This document shows positions 1 to 6,555 of a stretch of 10,796 nt of DNA, in pieces (the stretch's first letter is position 1; the number at the start of each line of letters is the position of its first letter). Made by a program: the position numbers and the translations under genes. Origin of the DNA: CAYLNH01 sp964384625 (lineage in GTDB: Bacteria > Verrucomicrobiota > Lentisphaeria > JABSQK01); the NCBI GenBank assembly GCA_964384625.1, contig CAYLNH010000254.1, positions 1 through 10,796 on the forward strand, in the 5' to 3' direction. Under the pieces are notes generated by a model that had not been told where the DNA came from, did not search any database, and worked only from the letters and a program-made list of their open reading frames with translations.

Positions 1-211
1 CGGAGTTTCGGAGTTTCGGAGTTTCGGAGTTTCGGAGTTTCGGAGTTGCGCAGTTGGGGACAACTGCGGCTGCGGTCGAAGTTTCGCAGTTTCGGAGTTT
101 CGGAGTTGCGGAGTTGCGGAGTTGCGCAGTTGCGCAGTTGGGGACAACTGCGGCTGCGGTCGGAGTTTCGGAGTTTCAGAGTTTTGCAGTTGGGGACAAC
201 TGCGGCTGCGG
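1..211. repeat. Compound tandem array: 8-bp units plus three 20-bp hairpin modules
   Basis: The stretch can be parsed completely into 8-bp units (cggagttt, cggagttg, cgcagttg and close variants) and a 20-bp module gggacaactgcggctgcggt. The order is seven 8-mers (1-56), module (57-76), eight 8-mers (77-140), module (141-160), four 8-mers (161-192), module (193-211, last base differs or is missing). Within each block the units drift from cggagttt toward cgcagttg, and the final unit is always c/tgcagttg. That last unit is complementary to bases 5-12 of the module. Each module therefore closes an 8-bp hairpin with a GGGA (GNRA-type) loop: stems 49-56/61-68, 133-140/145-152 and 185-192/197-204 (the third starts with a T-G wobble). 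The array continues past the left edge. It has no coding signal and no unique spacers. Its function is unknown. Confidence 0.9.
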
Positions 212-223
212 GATGACTAATGA

Positions 224-299
224 GCGGGCGTAGCTCAGCTGGCAGAGCGAGAGCCTTCCAAGCTCAAGGTCGCGAGTTCGATCCTCGCCGCCCGCTCCA
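224..299 (+). tRNA. tRNA-Gly (anticodon UCC)
   Basis: A complete 76-nt cloverleaf can be drawn by hand. The acceptor stem is a perfect 7 bp (224-230 with 289-295), followed by discriminator T296 and an encoded CCA (297-299). The D-stem is GCTC/GAGC. The anticodon loop 255-261 is CTTCCAA with anticodon TCC at 257-259. The T-stem GCGAG/CTCGC (272-276/284-288) closes the loop TTCGATC. The TCC anticodon and the GCGGG...CCCGC acceptor match bacterial tRNA-Gly. One oddity is that the top pair of the anticodon stem (A250-A270, positions 27:43) is an A-A mismatch; the other four pairs are good. Only 12 bases separate the gene from the repeat array on its left. I see no convincing promoter in that gap, so transcription may begin in or beyond the array. 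Confidence 0.95.
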
Positions 300-391
300 T
301 ACCCCCATTGCCGCCTGCTTGCGCAACGGCGCGGTTCCCTCCATATTACGTTGCAGTCGTTGTGCTGAACCACTTTGTATGGGGTCCGACC

Positions 392-1891
392 ATGCTTGAG
401 AATATCGATGTTGCGCGGGAGGTCGCCAAAGACGAGTATAAGGCCGAGAAGGATGCGCTCGAGCTGAAACTGGCGGCGCTGCAGCGAAAGGCGAAGGACT
501 ACAACATTCCGGTCATCATTCTGTTCGAAGGTTGGGACGCGGCGGGGAAGGGCACACTGATCAACAAACTGATCCTGCCGTTGGACCCACGTGGGTTCAC
601 CGTGACCAGCACCCTGGCGCCAACCGAAGAAGAACGGCTGCGGCCATTCCTGTGGCGGTTCTGGACAAAGATTCCTCCCGCCGGCCGCATCGCGATCTTT
701 GATCGCAGCTGGTATCGCCGGGTCTGGGATGAACGCGTAGACAAGAAGGGCAAAGTCGCCGACATCTTCCGGGCGTACGAGGACATCCGCTCTTTCGAGC
801 GGCAGCTGACGGACGGCGGCTATGTCATCCTCAAGTTCTTCCTGCACATCACCAAGAAGGAGCAGAAGAAGCGCTTCAGAAAATTGCGCCGGAACGAGAA
901 CACCGCCTGGCGCGTGACCAAAGAAGATATGCGCCGTCACAAACAATACGACGCATACCTCGCCGCCAGCAACGATATGCTGGTGAATACCGACAACGAC
1001 TACGCCCCCTGGACCGTGGTCGAAGCGCATGACCGTCGGTTTGCCACGTTGAAGATCTTCAACACCGTGTTGAACGCGCTGGAGATGCGCGTCGCCGAAG
1101 CCGAGCGTCGACAGGAAGAGAAACCACTGAAACGCGAGAAGATCTCGGCCCTCCCGGAAAAGCTCAATGTGTCTATTCTTGACAAAGCAGACCTCAGTGT
1201 GGAACTCGAGCGGGAGGACTACCGATCACAGCTGAAGTCGCTGCAGAAGGAAATCCGCGATCTCGAGCACGAGATCTACATGAAACGCATCCCGGTAATC
1301 CTGGTCTACGAGGGCTGGGACGCCGCCGGCAAGGGCGGCAATATCCGGCGATTGACGCAGAAACTGGACCCGCGCGGCTATGAAGTGGTGCCGATTGCCG
1401 CACCCAATGATATTGAGAAGGCGCATCACTATCTCTGGCGCTTCTGGAATGAAATGCCGAAGGCCGGACACCTGACGATCTTCGACCGCAGCTGGTACGG
1501 GCGAGTCCTGGTGGAACGCGTCGAGGGCTTCTGCAGTGTAGCCGAATGGCAGCGGGCCTACCGCGAGATCAATGAGATGGAACAGCACATGGCCAACTTC
1601 GGCGCGGTGATCCAGAAGTTCTGGGTGCACATCGATCAGGAAGAGCAATTGCGGCGCTTCGAGGCTCGCCAGGAACAGGAACACAAGAAATGGAAGATCA
1701 CCGACGAAGACTGGCGCAACCGCGAGAAATGGGATGAGTACAAGACGGCGGTAGAAGAGATGCTGTTCCGCACCAGCACCCCCTACGCGCCATGGACCGT
1801 GGTCGAGTCCAACTGCAAATGGTGGGCCCGCGTCAAAGTCCTGAAGACCGTCTGTGAAGCCATCGAAGAGCGGCTGAACGAAGACGACTGA
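392..1891 (+). CDS. pap: Polyphosphate:AMP phosphotransferase, two-domain PPK2 family
   Basis: This cytoplasmic kinase of 499 residues transfers phosphate from polyphosphate to AMP to make ADP. It belongs to the class II PPK2 family, whose members carry two fused PPK2 domains and are close to 500 residues (the Pseudomonas enzyme is similar in size). Domain 1 has Walker A GWDAAGKG at 47-54 and Walker B IFDRSWY at 102-108. Domain 2 has the same motifs at 308-315 and 363-369. Each domain has LDPRG after the P-loop and ends with a YAPWTVVE lid/strand motif (204-211, 465-472). In domain 1, Arg109 replaces the Gly of the SWYGRVLVERV consensus that domain 2 keeps, fitting the family pattern of a degenerate N-terminal and a catalytic C-terminal half. 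ATG 392 was chosen because the family N-terminus starts there and gggg lies 7 bases upstream. An in-frame TTG at 308 would only add 28 unfamily-like residues. The gene follows tRNA-Gly by 92 bases and converges on the hydrolase gene, with an 82-bp gap that shows no clear terminator. Confidence 0.95.
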   Translation: MLENIDVAREVAKDEYKAEKDALELKLAALQRKAKDYNIPVIILFEGWDAAGKGTLINKLILPLDPRGFTVTSTLAPTEEERLRPFLWRFWTKIPPAGRIAIFDRSWYRRVWDERVDKKGKVADIFRAYEDIRSFERQLTDGGYVILKFFLHITKKEQKKRFRKLRRNENTAWRVTKEDMRRHKQYDAYLAASNDMLVNTDNDYAPWTVVEAHDRRFATLKIFNTVLNALEMRVAEAERRQEEKPLKREKISALPEKLNVSILDKADLSVELEREDYRSQLKSLQKEIRDLEHEIYMKRIPVILVYEGWDAAGKGGNIRRLTQKLDPRGYEVVPIAAPNDIEKAHHYLWRFWNEMPKAGHLTIFDRSWYGRVLVERVEGFCSVAEWQRAYREINEMEQHMANFGAVIQKFWVHIDQEEQLRRFEARQEQEHKKWKITDEDWRNREKWDEYKTAVEEMLFRTSTPYAPWTVVESNCKWWARVKVLKTVCEAIEERLNEDD

Positions 1892-1973
1892 GTGCTATCG
1901 CAGTAGCCGCAGTTAGGACATCGACCCAATCGGCATCCGTCTCCGATGGGCGGACAGAGCGCGGTCGTACCCC

Positions 1974-3368
1974 TTACTTTCGCACACGTTTCCAGCCGTC
2001 GATCAGGCCCTGATCTGCATGGTGTTCTTCGAGCTGCCGGATCAGGCGATCGTGCATCTCACTCAGCACCGACTTGTTGTCGGCAGCCACGTTGTTCTTC
2101 GCGTGCGGATCTTCCTTGATGTTGTACAGCTCGGGATCGCCTTTCTGGCCGACGGGATAGTAGGCCCAGTCTTTCGTGACCACGGCCGGGGTGGTGGCGC
2201 GGTCGCCGACACCGTCGCTGACATTCATGCAGGTGGCGGACACGGCGAATTCGCGATGCTCGCCGGTACCGGTCTTGACGATGGGCGCGAAGGACTTGCC
2301 CTCGATCGGCTCCGGCGCATCCACGTCCACGTCGGCCAGTTCGCAGATGGTCGGCAGGATATCGATCGGCTGCCCGATGATGTCCAGGCTCTTCCCCGGC
2401 GGCACGCCAGCGCCGGCCAGGATGAACGGCACGCGGTTGACCTCCGGATAGAGCGGCCAGTAATTGGAGTCCTCGCCGCTGCTGATATTCGTCTTGCCGG
2501 CGCGATTGTGATCACCGACACTGTGGCCGTGGTCGCTGGTGATCACGACGATCGACGATTCCAGCAGGCCGAGTTCGTCGATCTTGTCCAGCACCCGCCC
2601 GACCCAGCGGTCGACAAGTTCGGCTTCCGCCGCATAGTGCGCCCATAGATTGTGTGCCTCGGCCGGAGTGTAGACATCGGTACTGCCGTAGTTCGGATGA
2701 ATCATGGGCGTGCCGTCATAGGTAGGGTCATAGCGTTTCACCATGTACTCGGGCGGATCCCACGGTTCGTGTGGATCGAAGAAGTCGACCCAGGTGAAGA
2801 ACGGACCGCCCTTATAGTTCTCCTCGAGCCAGCGCATGGTCATCAGCCCGGTACGGGCGGCGAACGTATCCTGTTCCGTTTCGAAGTAGCGATTGGTCCA
2901 GCGGTGCAGGTCGGCCAAGGTGGGGGCATCGCCGTTGATGCGGCGGGTCTTGTTCGGGGGGACGACATGGACAACCGGATCATTCAAACGCAGCAGCGGC
3001 GTATCGCCTTCCTGGCCGCGGATCTGGCACGCAGCCCGGAAGCCGTGCTGAAAATGCGCGTTGAACAAATGCGGGCAATCGCAAAGCAGTTGCGTTTCGT
3101 ACCCGGCTTTGCCGAGCATCTGGGCGATGTGATTCTTAGAGCTCTTCTCAATCGCCTGCCAGCCGTAGTGCGGCCAGCCCAATCGACCGGTTGCGACATC
3201 GGTTCGGTGCGGAATGGTCGGGAACGAGCCCGAGTAAAAGCCTTCGACAGCCGTGGCCTTCGCGGTGATGAACCGGTCGAGCGCCGGCGTGCGCACCGGG
3301 CGTTCGGCACGATCGAACAGATTGTCGTAACGAAAGGTGTCGGTGATCAGCAGGATGATGTTCTTCAT
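1974..3368 (-). CDS. Sulfatase-superfamily hydrolase with Thr at the formylglycine position
   Basis: This is a 464-residue member of the S1 sulfatase / alkaline phosphatase superfamily (Pfam Sulfatase fold). Visible landmarks are the N-terminal strand with the first metal ligand (IILLITDT, Asp10), the nucleophile motif in SFPTIPHRTDVATGR (residues 48-62), the HxP motif FFDPHEPW (196-203), the second metal site TSDHGHSVGDH (277-287) and the following AGK (290-292). The C-terminal ELYNIKEDP (413-421) is typical of sulfatases. In sulfatases the motif is C/S-x-P-x-R, with Cys or Ser converted to formylglycine; here it reads Thr51-Ile-Pro-His-Arg, so formylglycine cannot form in the usual way. Thr is the nucleophile in related phosphodiesterases and LTA synthase-like enzymes, so a phospho-ester or transferase role is possible; the substrate is unknown. 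There is no signal peptide, so the protein is probably cytoplasmic. ATG 3368 is preferred because MKNIILL is the family N-terminus; an AGGA lies 11 bases upstream. It follows the propeller gene on the same strand after 187 bp, possibly as one operon. Confidence 0.88.
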   Translation of the reverse strand: MKNIILLITDTFRYDNLFDRAERPVRTPALDRFITAKATAVEGFYSGSFPTIPHRTDVATGRLGWPHYGWQAIEKSSKNHIAQMLGKAGYETQLLCDCPHLFNAHFQHGFRAACQIRGQEGDTPLLRLNDPVVHVVPPNKTRRINGDAPTLADLHRWTNRYFETEQDTFAARTGLMTMRWLEENYKGGPFFTWVDFFDPHEPWDPPEYMVKRYDPTYDGTPMIHPNYGSTDVYTPAEAHNLWAHYAAEAELVDRWVGRVLDKIDELGLLESSIVVITSDHGHSVGDHNRAGKTNISSGEDSNYWPLYPEVNRVPFILAGAGVPPGKSLDIIGQPIDILPTICELADVDVDAPEPIEGKSFAPIVKTGTGEHREFAVSATCMNVSDGVGDRATTPAVVTKDWAYYPVGQKGDPELYNIKEDPHAKNNVAADNKSVLSEMHDRLIRQLEEHHADQGLIDGWKRVRK

Positions 3369-3380
3369 GGTCGGCAAGGT

Positions 3381-3420
3381 CCTGTGTTGCGGTTCGCGTG
3401 TGACGCTATTGGCACACAGG
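3381..3420 (-). promoter_or_regulatory. Inverted repeat overlapping the ribosome site of the hydrolase gene
   Basis: Reading the minus strand, CCTGTGT (3420-3414) and ACACAGG (3387-3381) form a perfect 7-bp stem. The 26-nt interior contains a small GCGT-CAC-ACGC hairpin. The AGG at the end of the stem is part of AGGA, the only Shine-Dalgarno-like sequence before ATG 3368. As RNA, the stem could hide the ribosome site; as DNA, the 7-bp arms could be an operator. Nothing in the sequence decides between these, and a 7-bp stem of this spacing can arise by chance. Confidence 0.35.
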
Positions 3421-3555
3421 GAATCCACTGTAGTACCGGAAACCCGGGGGTCAACGTCCCCCTTGGCGTATGCGGTGCGGATTGCCGGCCCGAAGCCGCG
3501 ATTATCTGGTGGGACGTCGGTTCACATCAGGAGGCCGGCGAATTCCCCCCCCAGG

Positions 3556-4524
3556 CTACACCTGCTGTGAAACGGCCCGGGGCCGGGAATCCAGCCTGGC
3601 GACCGCGATGCCTTGTTCGCCGGCGACCGAATAGAACAGATAGACCAGACCGTCCTCTTCGTAGGCGTATGGGTCCCGCACTTCATGGACGGGCTGGTGT
3701 TGGCTGCCGCCAATTGAACGGATCAGCGGTTCATTGACGCCTTCGTAGTCAGTCTCCGGCCGCAGGACCTCCTGGAAGCGGGTGCCGCGCCATTCCGTCC
3801 AGTCCGGCCGCAAGTCGACCGTTGTCCGCTTGATCCGCTCCGGCTCGTCGCCGACGCAGGAATAATAGATGTCCAGCTCGTCGCCGCGCTGCAGCAGACA
3901 GACATGGCGCGTGCGATAGACCGTTGGTGTTTTTGTGCCGACCGTGTATTTGTCCGGAGCGATGAAGTTCTCGCCTTCAATCTCCAATCGGGGGCCGCCC
4001 TCAAACACCTGCCGCAGGTCGCGGGACCGAAACAGCTGCCGGGAGCCGCCGCCTGAAAAGCCGTAGTGCCAGCCGTCGCGAAAGATTGTGCGCAGATACG
4101 GAATGCCGACGTACCCCGGATCCGCAGTGAACGACAGGCCGTCGGCGGACTCGGCATAGGCCGCGAGCTGGTTGAACGGCAGCTGGTGGGGGCGTGTGCA
4201 TTCGTGGCCGTGGTAGACCATGGTGATTCTCTGAGACGCCTCGTCGACATGCACATCCGGAGATGCCACATGTCCGGCAAACGGGGTGTCCTCGATGGCC
4301 AGCACGCCCGGCGAGTAGATCGTATACGGGCCGGCAATGTGATCGGCACAGGCCAGGCGGATGAAGCGCCCCTGGTGATGGGCAAAGTAAAGGTAGTAGC
4401 GGCCCAGCGGCCGATCGACCCAGTCCGGCACCCGGATCAGCGACGGGCCGTTGACGTTCGTGCCGAGGCGGGTGTCCATCGCCGGCGTAATGATCGGGGC
4501 ATCGTTGAGTCTGACGGGCTTCAT
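3556..4524 (-). CDS. Five-bladed beta-propeller glycosidase-like protein (GH43/GH32/GH117-like)
   Basis: The protein is 322 residues, without a signal peptide or membrane segment. It looks like a five-bladed propeller glycosidase: repeated blade-type strands such as NGPSLIRVPDW (26-36), GRYYLYFAHHQGRFIRLACAD (41-61), ELDIYYSCVGD (216-226) and RDPYAYEEDGLVYLFYS (283-299), with many Trp, Tyr and Asp residues. The pattern with the acidic RDPY blade near the C-terminus is seen in GH43, GH117 and GH130-type proteins. I cannot assign the exact family or name the catalytic acids with certainty, so enzymatic activity is inferred. ATG 4524 is given as the start; an in-frame GTG at 4548 would add eight residues, and neither has a strong ribosome site. 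The hydrolase gene lies 187 bp downstream on the same strand, suggesting joint work on a decorated sugar. The gene is divergent from gapN, separated by 339 bp. Confidence 0.7.
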   Translation of the reverse strand: MKPVRLNDAPIITPAMDTRLGTNVNGPSLIRVPDWVDRPLGRYYLYFAHHQGRFIRLACADHIAGPYTIYSPGVLAIEDTPFAGHVASPDVHVDEASQRITMVYHGHECTRPHQLPFNQLAAYAESADGLSFTADPGYVGIPYLRTIFRDGWHYGFSGGGSRQLFRSRDLRQVFEGGPRLEIEGENFIAPDKYTVGTKTPTVYRTRHVCLLQRGDELDIYYSCVGDEPERIKRTTVDLRPDWTEWRGTRFQEVLRPETDYEGVNEPLIRSIGGSQHQPVHEVRDPYAYEEDGLVYLFYSVAGEQGIAVARLDSRPRAVSQQV

Positions 4525-4616
4525 GCGTTCTAATGGAGTCGCGGTCACAGCGGATTCAACGGCAACCGCGCGGCATTTCCCGCACCGGCAACATCGGAAG
4601 CTTCATATGCCTTACG

Positions 4617-4645
4617 TTGACAGCGGCACCGTCGGTTCGTACTTT
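4617..4645 (+). promoter_or_regulatory. Predicted sigma-70-like promoter for gapN
   Basis: A perfect -35 hexamer TTGACA (4617-4622) is followed, after 17 bases, by TACTTT (4640-4645), which matches the TATAAT consensus at three of six positions including the first two and the last. Transcription would start near 4652 and give a leader of roughly 210 nt before the gapN start at 4864. The element lies in the divergent interval between the glycosidase-like gene and gapN. The -10 box is weak, so this is a prediction only. Confidence 0.5.
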
Positions 4646-4725
4646 TCTCTCTGCCCGGCGGTGTCGTTTGCCGTATTGCCGGTTTCCGACAAAACCGACG
4701 GGTGACTGCTGAATACTCGATGTTC

Positions 4726-4813
4726 CCGACAGAAGTTGGGGATGCGCGGTCGAGACGACCGCGGCCACGCTCGGAAGCAGACCGTCTGAAACGGTCTGCA
4801 GGACTTCTGTCGG
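4726..4813 (+). promoter_or_regulatory. Candidate structured leader RNA (three-way junction) upstream of gapN
   Basis: Three nested perfect inverted repeats occupy 88 nt. The outer stem is 11 bp (4726-4736 with 4803-4813, CCGACAGAAGT/ACTTCTGTCGG), and a T-G wobble can extend it inward. Inside are hairpin A, 8 bp with an AGA loop (4745-4752/4756-4763, CGCGGTCG/CGACCGCG), and hairpin B, 9 bp with a CTGAA loop (4777-4785/4791-4799, GCAGACCGT/ACGGTCTGC). The single-stranded joints are TGGGGATG-like (4737-4744), GCCACGCTCGGAA (4764-4776) and AGG (4800-4802). The element lies between the predicted promoter and the gapN ribosome site, ending 50 nt before the ATG, which suits a cis-regulatory RNA. 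It does not match the consensus of any riboswitch I can recall. It could also be a mobile or dispersed DNA element, although I see no target-site duplication. No U-tract follows, so it is not a plain intrinsic terminator. Confidence 0.6.
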
Positions 4814-4851
4814 TGGCATCAATGCTTGAGTATGTGAGGACGACCAAACCT

Positions 4852-4855
4852 GGAG
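4852..4855 (+). promoter_or_regulatory. Ribosome binding site that sets the gapN start
   Basis: GGAG lies 8 bases before ATG 4864. It decides the start: the reading frame is open back to a GTG at 4702, but that extension would translate the structured leader element and gives residues unlike the family. Confidence 0.7.
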
Positions 4856-4863
4856 AAACCGAC

Positions 4864-6477
4864 ATGACTGTTTCCCTTGAGACACTGTTTCCTGAAGAAT
4901 CCGCGATTCCGGCAAACATGGACATCGAGCCGCTGCACCAGCGCCGCTATCTGGTCAACGGCAAGCTGCGCGAATGGTCGGGCGCCACGCAGGAGGTGCA
5001 GTCCTGCGTCTGCCTGCAGTCGGCTGACGGCCCGGTGCAGCGCGTTATCGGCAGTTATCCGCTGCTGGGCGAGACCGAGGCGAAGGAGGTCCTGGCGGCA
5101 GCGTCTGCCGCATACGGTTCCGGCCGCGGCGTTTGGCCGACGATGGCTGTTGAAGACCGCATCCGGCATGTGGAGAATTTCGCCTTGAAAATGGCCGAAC
5201 GCCAGGACGAGGTGGTCAAACTGCTGATGTGGGAAATCGGCAAGAGCTGGAGCGCGGCCGAGAAAGAATTTACCCGGACGGTTGAGTACATCCGTGATAC
5301 CATCGAAGCTCTGAAAACGCTGGACCGCGATTGCTCCCGCTTCGTGATCGAACAGGGGATTCTGGCGCAGATCCGGCGGGCGCCGCTCGGCGTGGTTCTG
5401 TGTATGGGGCCATACAATTATCCGCTGAACGAAACATTTACGACGCTGATCCCGGCGTTGATCATGGGCAACACGATTATCTTCAAGCCGCCGAAACTCG
5501 GCGTCCTCCTGCACGAGCCGCTGCTGGAGGCGTTTGCCGAATGTTTCCCGCCGGGCGTGGTCAACACCGTCTATGGCGACGGCCGTCAGGTCGTCGGCCC
5601 GCTGATGGAATCCGGCGATGTCTCGGTGCTGGCCTTTATCGGCTCCAGCCGCGTGGCGGACATCCTCAAGCAGCAGCATCCGAAACCGCATCGCTTGCGG
5701 TGTGTCCTCGGGCTGGAAGCGAAAAACGCCGGTATCGTCCTTGCCGATGCCGACCTCGATCTGGCGGTGTCCGAATGCCTGCTGGGCAGCCTGTCCTACA
5801 ACGGGCAGCGTTGTACGGCGTTGAAGATGCTCTTTGTTCATGAGACAATCAAAGACGCGTTTATCGAACGGTTCGTTGCCGGCGTGGATCAACTGAAGAT
5901 GGGGATGCCGTGGGAAGAAGACGTCGCGATTACACCGCTGCCCGACCTGCGTTCGGCGGAGTTTCAGCAGGAACTGCGGCAAGACGCCATGGCGCAGGGC
6001 GCGACGGTGCTCAATCAGCGCACCGGCGCCGCCGCCACCATGGTCGCCCCGGTTGTGCTCGGCGCGATCAAGCCGGACATGCGGCTCTATCGTGAAGAAC
6101 AGTTCGGCCCCACCGTACCCATCTGCGGTTTTGACGATCTGGAAACGCCCAGGCAGTATCTCGTTGAATCCGATTACGGCCAGCAGGTCAGTATCTTCGG
6201 CACGAATGCAGATCAGACCGCCGCTTTGATCGATGTCCTGGTCAACCAGGTATGTCGTGTCAACCTCAACAGCCAGTGCCAGCGCGGGCCGGATACCTTC
6301 CCCTTCACCGGCCGCAAAGACTCGGCCGAGGGGACGCTGTCCGTCTCCGACGCACTCCGCGTGTTTGCCATCCGCACATTGGTTGCGGCCAAGGGCAATC
6401 CGGTCAACAAGGCGTTGGTTCAGGAGATCATCCGCGACCGCAAGTCCAATTTCCTGTCGACGGATTTTCTGTTCTGA
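4864..6477 (+). CDS. gapN: NADP-dependent non-phosphorylating glyceraldehyde-3-phosphate dehydrogenase (GapN-like)
   Basis: This 537-residue aldehyde dehydrogenase superfamily enzyme is predicted to oxidise glyceraldehyde 3-phosphate directly to 3-phosphoglycerate, making NADPH and bypassing the ATP-yielding GAPDH/PGK steps. It is cytoplasmic. The catalytic set is complete: Asn185 in MGPYNYPLNE, Lys208 in IIFKPPK, Glu285 in LGLEAKN, Cys317 in YNGQRCTALK, and the EEQFGP motif at 411-416. FIGSSRVAD (258-266) is the cofactor-side helix start. The C-terminal FTGRKDSAEGTLSVSDALR (481-499) is typical of GapN proteins. At 537 residues it is longer than the roughly 475-500 of the best-known GapN enzymes, with extra residues at both ends. 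Another aldehyde substrate cannot be excluded. The gene has its own predicted promoter and a long structured leader. It converges on the large secreted-protein gene, with a 78-bp gap and no clear terminator. Confidence 0.88.
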   Translation: MTVSLETLFPEESAIPANMDIEPLHQRRYLVNGKLREWSGATQEVQSCVCLQSADGPVQRVIGSYPLLGETEAKEVLAAASAAYGSGRGVWPTMAVEDRIRHVENFALKMAERQDEVVKLLMWEIGKSWSAAEKEFTRTVEYIRDTIEALKTLDRDCSRFVIEQGILAQIRRAPLGVVLCMGPYNYPLNETFTTLIPALIMGNTIIFKPPKLGVLLHEPLLEAFAECFPPGVVNTVYGDGRQVVGPLMESGDVSVLAFIGSSRVADILKQQHPKPHRLRCVLGLEAKNAGIVLADADLDLAVSECLLGSLSYNGQRCTALKMLFVHETIKDAFIERFVAGVDQLKMGMPWEEDVAITPLPDLRSAEFQQELRQDAMAQGATVLNQRTGAAATMVAPVVLGAIKPDMRLYREEQFGPTVPICGFDDLETPRQYLVESDYGQQVSIFGTNADQTAALIDVLVNQVCRVNLNSQCQRGPDTFPFTGRKDSAEGTLSVSDALRVFAIRTLVAAKGNPVNKALVQEIIRDRKSNFLSTDFLF

Positions 6478-6555
6478 CTTGAATCGGTTTCCGACGGTCG
6501 CGGGATTGCCGGCTGGCGACAATTCCTGCTACAGTGTCCGGGATTGAGTTGGGCT

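Noticed and set aside
1..211. CRISPR array
   Set aside because: The units are 8 bp and contiguous, with no unique spacers of constant length and no cas gene nearby.
176..1030. Minus-strand reading frame of 284 codons across the tRNA and the start of pap
   Set aside because: Its C-terminal part (GEDRTRDLELGRLSLCQLSYA) is the well-known false translation of the antisense strand of a tRNA, and the rest is a shadow of pap.
1905..1914. AGCCGCAGTT, a 10-base match to the reverse complement of the repeat module from 1-211
   Set aside because: Too short to claim a degraded copy; the flanking bases do not continue the match and the hairpin is absent.
3369..3428. Upstream in-frame start for the hydrolase at 3428
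   Set aside because: It adds 20 residues not typical of the family and would place the inverted repeat inside the coding region; ATG 3368 begins the conserved first strand.
3446..3462. GGGGG/CCCCC hairpin with a 7-base loop between the two minus-strand sugar genes
   Set aside because: A 5-bp stem without a U-tract is not a convincing terminator.
3545..3552. Run of eight C bases as a possible frameshift site ending the propeller gene
   Set aside because: On the coding strand it lies after the TAG stop, so it does not alter the reading frame.
2652..3737. Plus-strand reading frame of 361 codons opposite the hydrolase and the end of the propeller gene
   Set aside because: It is an antisense shadow that spans two real genes and shows no family motif or ribosome site.
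4680..4697. Small 6-bp hairpin CGGTTT/AAACCG in the gapN leader
   Set aside because: Short stem with no U-tract and no link to the larger element; could be chance.
4819..6522. Minus-strand reading frame of 567 codons opposite gapN
   Set aside because: It is a G+C-driven antisense shadow with no recognisable motif, while the plus strand encodes a complete aldehyde dehydrogenase with all catalytic residues.
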